This document shows positions 1 through 6,790 of a DNA stretch of 62,947 bases, in pieces. Source of the DNA: CAZQYB01 sp964582985. Its GTDB lineage: Bacteria > Planctomycetota > Phycisphaerae > Sedimentisphaerales > Anaerobacaceae. Position 1 is the first letter of the stretch. Every line of letters starts with the position of its first letter. The DNA lies in NCBI GenBank assembly GCA_964582985.1, contig CAZOUM010000008.1:1-62947 (forward strand). The letters run 5' to 3'. The translations under genes and the position numbers were made by a program. The notes under the pieces are model-generated. The model had not been told where the DNA came from, did no database searches, and saw only the letters and a program-made list of their open reading frames with translations.

Positions 1-27
1 GAGGCTCTGCCTGAAGCCTGTTTTATT

Positions 28-158
28 CCTGGATTCCCGCTTTCCAGGCTGTGTCGCAATTAAGATTTTGCGAGTTTTACCCACAATTTTAAATGAAAAA
101 CAAAGGTGATCGGGGTGATTTTTGGATTATGACACAGCCTGTTCGCGGGAATGACAGG
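28..158. repeat. Palindromic repeat interrupted by an insertion
   Basis: The left arm (28-43, CCTGGATTCCCGCTTT) and right arm (144-158, CGCGGGAATGACAGG) together form one imperfect palindrome of the common 'GGATTCCCGC...GCGGGAATGAC' type. The two arms are separated by a 98-bp element with terminal inverted repeats. Removing the element and one TT copy restores an uninterrupted palindrome. Confidence 0.7.
44..141. mobile_element. MITE-like element with 11-bp terminal inverted repeats
   Basis: CAGGCTGTGTC at 45-55 is the exact reverse complement of GACACAGCCTG at 131-141. The interval carries no open reading frame and is AT-rich. TT occurs on both sides (42-43 and 142-143), consistent with a 2-bp target duplication. 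The GGCTGTGTC terminus resembles the ends of some IS families, so a non-autonomous IS derivative is the simplest reading. No transposase lies in the window. Confidence 0.6.
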
Positions 159-226
159 GTGGTGTGATTATCTAAAAATTTTGTAACAGTAACTGTATAC
201 ACTCATATTAGATTATTCTCATACTT

Positions 227-928
227 TTAATAGTTTTTTTCCGAGGTCGGGCTTCCACCCTTGTCGTCTTCGGCGCCCGCAATGACAACAACATATTCCC
301 CTTTTGGCTTTTCCTCAACCTGGTTTAACAGCTCAGACAAACAGCCGCGCTTCACCGATTCAAACATCTTTGTTAGTTCTTTAGCTAAGGCTGCCCGGCG
401 GTCTCCAAATACCTCCAAAGCATCCTCCAGAAAGGCACGCAGCCGATGTGGGCTTTCGTAAAATATAAGTGTGTGAGGCGAAGTCTGATCAACAGCCAGA
501 AAGTTGCGGCGTTTATTTTTTTTGCGAGGCGCAAAACCGCGAAAGGTAAAGGCGTGTGTGGGCAAGCCGGACAAAACCAGCGCCATAACAAAAGCGGTTG
601 GGCCGGGAATCATGGTCACCTGTATCCCCGCTTCGATAGCGGCACGCACCAGCGTAAATCCCGGGTCGGAAATGCCGGGCGTACCGGCATTCGCCACCAA
701 CGCTACCGAGTTGCCTTTCTGGAGCAGCCGCATAATCCTTTGAGTGGCGCGCTCCTTGTTATGCTCGTGGAAGGAAATTTGCGGCTGCTTAATGTGAAAG
801 TGTTTCAGTAAGATACCTGTCCTGCGCGTATCCTCACTCGCGACGTAATCAACCGCGCGCAGCGTTTCCAGTGCACGCATTGTTATGTCAGATAGGTTAC
901 CAACCGGTGTTGCCACCAAGTAAAGCAT
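227..928 (-). CDS. rsmI: 16S rRNA (cytidine(1402)-2'-O)-methyltransferase RsmI
   Basis: SAM-dependent tetrapyrrole-methylase-fold enzyme that 2'-O-methylates C1402 of 16S rRNA in the ribosome decoding centre. Family signatures are clear: N-terminal YLVATPVGNLSD, SEDTRRT, SFHEHN, the substrate/SAM loop AGTPGISDPG, and IPGPTAF. About 233 residues is slightly short of the usual 270-290, with a reduced C-terminal part. The ATG at 928 is chosen because GGAGAG lies five bases upstream and it begins directly at the conserved LYLVATPVG; two earlier in-frame ATGs (940, 961) add residues without homology. It is the last gene of a minus-strand pair with rsmE, another 16S rRNA methyltransferase. Confidence 0.93.
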   Translation of the reverse strand: MLYLVATPVGNLSDITMRALETLRAVDYVASEDTRRTGILLKHFHIKQPQISFHEHNKERATQRIMRLLQKGNSVALVANAGTPGISDPGFTLVRAAIEAGIQVTMIPGPTAFVMALVLSGLPTHAFTFRGFAPRKKNKRRNFLAVDQTSPHTLIFYESPHRLRAFLEDALEVFGDRRAALAKELTKMFESVKRGCLSELLNQVEEKPKGEYVVVIAGAEDDKGGSPTSEKNY

Positions 929-987
929 AAATCTCTCCATAAGGCACAGGGCACCTAACACAAAGCTCCTGTCAAGTCGCTACACGA

Positions 988-1737
988 CTATGGCTCCATC
1001 TCATTTAATTCGTACAGGACAAGTGAAGCTGCCACCACGGCTGCTGTTTCTGTCCGCAAAATCCGCCGTCCCAAGCTGATTGGGATAATACCGCTCGCCT
1101 GGCTGCGCTTCACTTCCTCCTCTGTGAAACCGCCCTCCGGGCCAATCAAAAGAGCAATAGTGGTGGACGCGCCTTTGTCACTGTGCCTAAGGGCGCTGCG
1201 CACGCCCGACCCCTCCGTCTGCCGCGACGCTATCAGGCAGCAGCCGAATCCAGCAAGGCTTCCTATTGCCTTTTCTAAGTTAATAGGCCGTGATAATTCT
1301 GGAATAAGGCCGCGTCCTGATTGTTCCGCCGCTTCGGTAATTACGCTGCGCCACCGGGACAGCTTCTTCGAGCTTACATCATCCGGGTCCCGAATAACAC
1401 TGCGCTGCGTAATCAGCGGCACAAATCGCTTGACCCCAACCTCCGTACACTTTTGCAATATCCATTCAAACTTGTCCTGCTTGACCAAACTCTGGTACAA
1501 CGTAATCTGAACGGCCGGCTCCCCAGCTGCCTCTCGCTTTTCTATGACGTGCCCGGTTATCTGGCTCTTGCCGACTGACTCTAACGCCACCTCATATTCC
1601 CAGCCCTGATTGTCCAGCACGATAATGTGGTCGCCGGGAGACATGCGCAGCACATTGCGAATTTGGTGGGCCTGCTTACCCTTCAAGACCACACTTTCAC
1701 CCTGCAAATTCTCTTCAGAAATAAAAAATCGATGCAT
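988..1737 (-). CDS. rsmE: 16S rRNA (uracil(1498)-N3)-methyltransferase RsmE
   Basis: SPOUT-class methyltransferase that methylates N3 of U1498 in 16S rRNA. The 249-residue length matches the family. The N-terminal PUA-like domain (about 1-70) contains the HQIRNVLRM segment. The knotted SAM-binding C-terminal domain carries LIGPEGGFTEEE and LGRRILRTETA, the diagnostic RsmE motifs near residues 200 and 225. It lies 59 bp upstream of rsmI in the same direction, so the two are probably co-transcribed. Confidence 0.95.
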   Translation of the reverse strand: MHRFFISEENLQGESVVLKGKQAHQIRNVLRMSPGDHIIVLDNQGWEYEVALESVGKSQITGHVIEKREAAGEPAVQITLYQSLVKQDKFEWILQKCTEVGVKRFVPLITQRSVIRDPDDVSSKKLSRWRSVITEAAEQSGRGLIPELSRPINLEKAIGSLAGFGCCLIASRQTEGSGVRSALRHSDKGASTTIALLIGPEGGFTEEEVKRSQASGIIPISLGRRILRTETAAVVAASLVLYELNEMEP

Positions 1738-1783
1738 CGCCTCTCAGCCATCTAACAGATATTTGCGATTCACTTGTCCCTGT

Positions 1784-1797
1784 CTTAGGGCCCAAGG
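1784..1797. repeat. Degenerate copy of palindromic family PR-A
   Basis: The sequence between rsmE and the cupin gene contains GGGCCCAAGG with a decayed left arm. Intact PR-A is CCTTGGGCCCAAGG, seen at 11938, 13230, 14590, 19328 and 21610. This copy is intergenic. Confidence 0.4.
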
Positions 1798-1833
1798 TCG
1801 TATTTCTCAACGGCTTTCAGAGGTGCGTTCTTA

Positions 1834-2175
1834 TTATTCGAACCACTCGTCTTGTTCATCAAACGCCGGGATGGCGACGTTGGCAATCCGCATCTTGCCC
1901 ACGGCTCGATGCCGGCAGCCTGGCTTGATGAAAATTGCCGTCAAAGGCTTCACCGGCACACGCTCGTCGTCGAGCTCCATATATCCGTCGCCTTCAAGCA
2001 CAAGATATATCTCGGTGAGCCTTTTATGATAGTGCGCGCGTGCGTCCTCGGTTATATCGACGATGTGCATTGTGGCCACGGGATTATCATCGGCAATGAA
2101 GCCTCGCCGCGAGAAGCCACAGGGACACTTCACGGCAGGTATTTCGTCGAGCTGCGCTATCATATAGTTGGACAT
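1834..2175 (-). CDS. Cupin-domain protein
   Basis: A single-domain 113-residue cupin. Motif 1 is HYHKRLTEIYLVLEG (about residues 48-62; His, His and Glu metal ligands) and motif 2 is KPGCRHRA (about 83-90). Such proteins bind a divalent metal and act as sugar epimerases or isomerases, dioxygenases or ligand sensors; the exact activity cannot be read from sequence. It lies 38 bp downstream of fucI on the same strand, so it probably shares the fucI promoter, and a sugar-related role (for example mutarotation or isomerisation) is an inference from that position. Confidence 0.8.
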   Translation of the reverse strand: MSNYMIAQLDEIPAVKCPCGFSRRGFIADDNPVATMHIVDITEDARAHYHKRLTEIYLVLEGDGYMELDDERVPVKPLTAIFIKPGCRHRAVGKMRIANVAIPAFDEQDEWFE

Positions 2176-2213
2176 TTAGCCTCTCCGCTTTGGTCCTGAG
2201 CAGTTTACGAATC

Positions 2214-3941
2214 CTATCTCTTAGCAGTTAGCTGCTTGTACGAAACCTCGCCGCCGTTTATCAGATGGACCAACGGCTGAGGTCTGTCAACACCTTCCAC
2301 AAACTTTGGCCGAGCGGCCCAGGGCGTGACACTCAACACGCCGGTCAAATCCATCCAGTGCTGCAAACGAGCTACCGGCAGGTCCCAGGTCATATGCAAG
2401 TGATTAGCCGGCGGATACTGCTTATACTCAACCATAGTCGCGTATTTCGGCACAATAAAAGTATGCGGCCATTCGGGCGTAGTCAGACTGCACATTACTT
2501 CAGCGAGTTTCTTCGGCACTTCAGTCGTATGAGCCTGGTCCCAAACCACGCTGAACAATCCGCTTGCAGTGCTGTAAGCTAATCTACCGGCGATGCCTTC
2601 AATTCCGGGCGGCGTCATAAACGTGACCGAGTTACCGCCGCCGGGGAAGTAATCGAAATCGGCCAGCGGCATACCAACACCGGACATAATCTTTCGCACC
2701 GAGGTGCCGGGCAGCGCCGCCCAGTCGTATGATGCGCTGCCGGAGTTATTGCCGTCAACAAGGCCCTTAGTCAGCCATTCTGCATTCTTGTTCAGTCCTT
2801 TGATGCCGACCTTCTTAGCCAGCTCTTTGATTTCCCAGGGTTCCCACACCTTTCTAAAGTCCATAAACAGCGGTGGATTTCCGCCGCTAAGCCAGGTCAT
2901 AAACAGCATTGTTAAAAGTCCCTGTACGTCGGCCTCGGTAGCGTATGGCAGGGGGGCTTTGGGGCCCTTATGGTCGAATGTGCTGTTGAAGAATGACTCC
3001 ATCGCATCAGCGACAGGCAGCGGAATGCCGCGAACATCACTGCCCCATTCCAACTGACTCATAAAGCCGCCGCCGACAGCGTTCAACTCGGCCATCAGGT
3101 CACGAATGATTAAGTACATTGCCAGACTCATATTGAATCGTTCGCTGTCTGCTTCATCGCGCAGTTCAAGTCTTTTGCCAACGTACCTGCCAATCCAGCG
3201 CCGTAGTGTCTTCAACTCTTTTTCGTTGTAGGCTTTTTTCTTGAGCATATCAGCCAGAAGTTTCATATCCAAGCGCGTGAATTCGATGCCGAAAGTGTTT
3301 CTGGTCGGCAACACATGGGCGAGAGCCGTTTCCATTCCCATCGAATCGTGGCCGAGGACCACGACTCTGCGACCTCGCAAGCCAACGGCAGTTACGGCGG
3401 CATAGCACCAGTCGATAAGGTCCTTCGCGGTCTGGTCGGTCATCTGCGGGTTCATTCCGGTATCCGGCCAAGTACCGACGTTCAGGGTGACCATCCGCCC
3501 GTATTGGGCGATGGCACCGGTTGTCGCGTGTGCATAGACCACCCCCGGTCTTGGTCCACTGTTGCCGCAGGTGATGTTTATGGGTGTATTTGGGGGGAAC
3601 TGCTGCAGCAGCGAAATGGTGGTGAGCTGCGGAAAGGCCCAGGTGTCCGGCACACATACCAAAATATCCACGCCGGCCTTGCGAAACTGCTGCGCAACAA
3701 TGTCCGCCGGCGGCTCGCCATCCACCAGCACAGTAGAGTAAACTACCGGAACCGGTGTCTTGTCGGGCAAAACCACACGGCCGCTTATACAGTCAGCGGC
3801 CATTTTGGCGATATTCTGACAGCGCTGCCGGTCCTCCTTCGTGATGCGCGGGTCACTGGTAGCAAAAACACCAATAACAGGAACCTTCGGCGTTGCTTTC
3901 CTTATATTCGCCAAGCGAGCCGCTTCAATTTTTTTAGCCAT
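2214..3941 (-). CDS. fucI: L-fucose isomerase
   Basis: Converts L-fucose to L-fuculose (D-arabinose to D-ribulose in many homologues), a cytoplasmic Mn-dependent aldose-ketose isomerase. The 575 residues match the usual length of about 590. Conserved features are FATSDPRI near the N-terminus, the YATEADVQG segment with the catalytic Glu, PLFMDFRKVWEPWE with the metal-binding Asp, and NHLHMTWDLP with the third metal ligand His near the C-terminus. A very strong ribosome-binding site (TAAGGAGGT) precedes the ATG. It has its own promoter at 4069-4097 with palindromes between the -10 and the gene. The downstream cupin is probably co-transcribed. No fuculokinase or fuculose-phosphate aldolase is adjacent; the AraB/AraD-like proteins around 26-33 kb might serve. 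Confidence 0.92.
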   Translation of the reverse strand: MAKKIEAARLANIRKATPKVPVIGVFATSDPRITKEDRQRCQNIAKMAADCISGRVVLPDKTPVPVVYSTVLVDGEPPADIVAQQFRKAGVDILVCVPDTWAFPQLTTISLLQQFPPNTPINITCGNSGPRPGVVYAHATTGAIAQYGRMVTLNVGTWPDTGMNPQMTDQTAKDLIDWCYAAVTAVGLRGRRVVVLGHDSMGMETALAHVLPTRNTFGIEFTRLDMKLLADMLKKKAYNEKELKTLRRWIGRYVGKRLELRDEADSERFNMSLAMYLIIRDLMAELNAVGGGFMSQLEWGSDVRGIPLPVADAMESFFNSTFDHKGPKAPLPYATEADVQGLLTMLFMTWLSGGNPPLFMDFRKVWEPWEIKELAKKVGIKGLNKNAEWLTKGLVDGNNSGSASYDWAALPGTSVRKIMSGVGMPLADFDYFPGGGNSVTFMTPPGIEGIAGRLAYSTASGLFSVVWDQAHTTEVPKKLAEVMCSLTTPEWPHTFIVPKYATMVEYKQYPPANHLHMTWDLPVARLQHWMDLTGVLSVTPWAARPKFVEGVDRPQPLVHLINGGEVSYKQLTAKR

Positions 3942-4026
3942 TTGAATACCTCCTTAAGTTATGTTGCTCTTTCACAACAAAGCTATTTGCGAAAAACAAT
4001 CTCTTTTCGCTGGAGCCATCGTTTCG

Positions 4027-4063
4027 TATCGTTTATACGATAGGTTTTTTCCCATAAGCGCTT
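4027..4063. promoter_or_regulatory. Two palindromes in the fucI leader (candidate operators)
   Basis: A perfect inverted repeat TATCGT-N4-ACGATA (4027-4042) and the palindrome AAGCGCTT (4056-4063) lie between the predicted -10 box and the fucI start. A central CG in a short even palindrome is typical of LacI-family operators. No regulator gene is adjacent, so the binding protein is unknown. Confidence 0.4.
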
Positions 4064-4068
4064 GATGC

Positions 4069-4097
4069 AATTTAACGCCGTGCCCTCGCTGTGTCAA
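4069..4097 (-). promoter_or_regulatory. Sigma-70-like promoter of fucI
   Basis: On the minus strand TTGACA (4092-4097) is separated by 17 bp from TAAATT (4069-4074). It is about 130 bp upstream of the fucI ATG. Confidence 0.6.
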
Positions 4098-4144
4098 GTA
4101 TCAAACCGGTCGGTTATGGGGCGGGCGGTAGAATACGAGAAACT

Positions 4145-6769
4145 TCAGTTTACGGGCAGAATCGGCTTAATTTCAAAGTAGTCGAGGTCAACGCTGCCGT
4201 TGCTCATTAAGACGTAGGCGCCGATGGATTCACTGGTGGATTCGCCGAAATATATTCCGTCGATTTGGCTTCGCTTGAACTCGTTGGTGGACTCGGCGCC
4301 GTTAAGGCCGTAGAAGACCCGCCAGCGTCGTGTCGTATCGTCATAAGTGAATCTTATTTTTGCAGATTTTGGCGGCTCTTCAAGTTTAACAGGATAACGG
4401 TCTCGCAGTGTAATCATATTCTGCTTGAGCCAGACAAACATTGTCTCGCCTGCTGCGCAGGTCGGGTCGCGAAGACCTAAAGTAACACCTTCGGAAATCC
4501 TTGGTCCTGGCGGGTTGTAATGGATGTTCTTTAGCTTAAAGACCGCTTCGAACGAGCCGGTTCCAACGTGCCTGTTGATGCCATTGTAGTGCGAGCCTGA
4601 CTTTATAGTGTACTGTCCCTTGCCGTTGAAGTGGGCGACAGGGCCTTTGTAGTCGAGCCAGCCGGGATTGTCGAAGTCGGTCGGTCCGGTGAAGGTTTCG
4701 ACGAGCCGCTTGAGCTTCCGCGGTTGGTCAACCGGTGCCGGTGGAAGAGTCTTTAGCCACTTCAGGTTAAATGCAAAATGGTTTCGGCTGCTGATAATGT
4801 GTATGAGGCCGTCGAGACCCTGGCAGGCGGACAGGTAGCCGCGGTATTCAGAGCTTCGGCCGCTCATAGTGATGGCGGCGCCGTCGGTGCACTCGATGGT
4901 CCGGGCAGGACCATCGTCGGTGACAAGCCTCTTATAAGGCCATGTCTTTCCGTCATCGAGTGAGAGTGCGGCATAGAGGCCGCGTATTTCGCGTTCGTTG
5001 CCGGTCTCATCTTTGATAAGGATGCCTTTGCCGCCCTCATTGTTGTACGAGGCCAGGAAAAGCTCACCACTTCGCAGCTTCAGCAATGCCAGCCGCTGAC
5101 CTCCTCCTACTCCCGGAAACTCACTTGCGTACGATTTGAAGCTCCTTCCGCCGTCTGTGGAAACGCTGATAGGCATTTTACCTTCAATGGGGTTGCCCCT
5201 GCTAAAAGCGAAGATTGTCCCATCTGACAACTGGGTGACTCCGGCGTGTATGCCGGGGATGTCACCACCGGGATTAAACCAGGTCTTGCCCTCGTCGCGG
5301 CTCATCCAAAGAGTATCGGGCCCGTCGATGGCAAAGACAATTGTGCCATCGTGCATTCTAAAGACCGGCTCGCTTGGCAGGTGCCCTCTGGCAAATTCCG
5401 GTACAATCAGTCGCGGGGCCGACCAGGTGGCTCCGCTGTTGGTGCTGGTCCGCATCATAATCGCTGACCTGCCACGGCTCTTGGCGGCGGATACCCCTGT
5501 GAAATGATAGATTGTTTCTTTATCGTCAAACCATAATGCAGGCGCATGGTTATTGCGGTCCGGCGTATAGAAGAACAGCGAGGCCTCTTCCCATTCTTCT
5601 GCGTCCCATCGCAGGCGGCTTGCGGCGTCGCCAAGCTCACGGCCATGCTCGTCATGACAGGTGTACCAGCAGGCAAGCAGGTCGCCGTTAGGACATTCGA
5701 CAATAGCCGGGTCGTGGTTGTGACAGGTATATGTCGGGCCGTTGGAACCCGGCTTGATGTTTACGTACCTGCGCGGGCCCTTGAAATAAGGTTTTTCGGG
5801 GTCGGGACCACTGGACACGACAGCACGGTGGCGCCGAACCACATTTTGCTGGTAGCGAGGCGGCGTAACGCGAAGCGGCCTGGTTTTGGGCAGCTTACCA
5901 ATGACAACACGAAAGCCTGTCACCCAGTTTCTTGTTTCCGAAATAGCACCCAACCGGTTTGCCGAGCGCAGATAGTAAACCTCGCCGCTGTGACTACCGC
6001 CGCGGGTGACTTTGAAATCACCGTGGACATAGCCCACGGGGTCGGCCGCAAGGCCATCTGTATACGGGCCGTACCAGTCGTAACACCACTCCTCAAGATT
6101 GCCGTGCATGTCATATATCCCCCATCTATTTGGTGGCGTTTGGCCCACGGCAAGGTTTGCCTTTTTCCGCCGTAAGGCGTCCTGCGGAGTGCTACCGCCT
6201 TTGGCCGAGACTTTTTTGAGAAAAACTTCCGGAAGAATGTCGCCCGCGTGATAGTTAGTGGTAGTACCAGCCCGACAGGCATATTCCCACTCGGCCTCGG
6301 TAGGCAGGCGGTAGGGCCGTCCTTCTCTCGCCGAAAGCCAACGGCAGAAAGCCGTAGCATCGTGCCAGTTGACAAAAGCGACTGCCTCGTTGTCCTCAAA
6401 GGAGAAGCCTTCCTTGCCGCGAAGTTTCCTGTGGCCGGGGTCGAACTGCTCGTATTGGGAATTCGTCACCTCGAATACGCCCATATAGAATGGTTGGGTG
6501 ATCCTGACGGTGTGAATTGGCTTTTCGTCGTAATCGCCTTTATTGAGCGTGTCGAACAGACCGCGGCCTCGAAAGATGGGCAGAACTTCCGACGGAAGCT
6601 TTTTCAACTGTCCCATTTGAAATGTGCCCGGTTCGATGTGGACAAACTTCATACCAATGGAGTTTGTGTATTCTCTTCCACTTGGCATCTCAGCAGCTAA
6701 CACAGTCTTTGGCGACTGCAATCCTACCACTGCACACATCACGCTTACTACCAATGATAGTCTCGTCAT
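4145..6769 (-). CDS. Exported SUMF1-domain / BNR propeller fusion protein, paralogue 1 (type A)
   Basis: Signal peptide (about 1-25). SUMF1/FGE-fold domain (about 30-300) with YTNSIGMKFV, RLPTEAEWEYACRAGT, MHGNLEEWCYDWYGPY and RGGSHS. BNR/sialidase-like propeller (about 330-680) with Asp-box-like repeats such as SRDEGKTW, STDGGRSF and SLDDGKTW and the NHDPAIVECPNGDLLA opening strand. C-terminal beta-sandwich (about 690-874), LamG-like. The two cysteines used by true formylglycine-generating enzymes are missing after RGGS, so sulfatase activation is unlikely; no Arg-Ile-Pro sialidase motif is visible either, so the glycan target is unknown. Start at 6769 is eight bases after AAGGAG; an ATG two codons earlier is possible. 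A PR-C repeat adds about 14 residues (GGSTPQDALRRKK). Last of four tandem genes. Confidence 0.8.
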   Translation of the reverse strand: MTRLSLVVSVMCAVVGLQSPKTVLAAEMPSGREYTNSIGMKFVHIEPGTFQMGQLKKLPSEVLPIFRGRGLFDTLNKGDYDEKPIHTVRITQPFYMGVFEVTNSQYEQFDPGHRKLRGKEGFSFEDNEAVAFVNWHDATAFCRWLSAREGRPYRLPTEAEWEYACRAGTTTNYHAGDILPEVFLKKVSAKGGSTPQDALRRKKANLAVGQTPPNRWGIYDMHGNLEEWCYDWYGPYTDGLAADPVGYVHGDFKVTRGGSHSGEVYYLRSANRLGAISETRNWVTGFRVVIGKLPKTRPLRVTPPRYQQNVVRRHRAVVSSGPDPEKPYFKGPRRYVNIKPGSNGPTYTCHNHDPAIVECPNGDLLACWYTCHDEHGRELGDAASRLRWDAEEWEEASLFFYTPDRNNHAPALWFDDKETIYHFTGVSAAKSRGRSAIMMRTSTNSGATWSAPRLIVPEFARGHLPSEPVFRMHDGTIVFAIDGPDTLWMSRDEGKTWFNPGGDIPGIHAGVTQLSDGTIFAFSRGNPIEGKMPISVSTDGGRSFKSYASEFPGVGGGQRLALLKLRSGELFLASYNNEGGKGILIKDETGNEREIRGLYAALSLDDGKTWPYKRLVTDDGPARTIECTDGAAITMSGRSSEYRGYLSACQGLDGLIHIISSRNHFAFNLKWLKTLPPAPVDQPRKLKRLVETFTGPTDFDNPGWLDYKGPVAHFNGKGQYTIKSGSHYNGINRHVGTGSFEAVFKLKNIHYNPPGPRISEGVTLGLRDPTCAAGETMFVWLKQNMITLRDRYPVKLEEPPKSAKIRFTYDDTTRRWRVFYGLNGAESTNEFKRSQIDGIYFGESTSESIGAYVLMSNGSVDLDYFEIKPILPVN
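6165..6189. repeat. Palindromic family PR-C inside paralogue 1
   Basis: CCGCCGTAAGGCGTCCTGCG (rest GAG). On the coding strand it is translated as PQDALRRK, an insertion absent from the aligned segment of paralogue 3. The same DNA recurs at 12332, 18530, 22527, 22635, 23302 and 47425. Confidence 0.75.
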
Positions 6770-6790
6770 TCTCATTTCTCCTTCCTGCAA

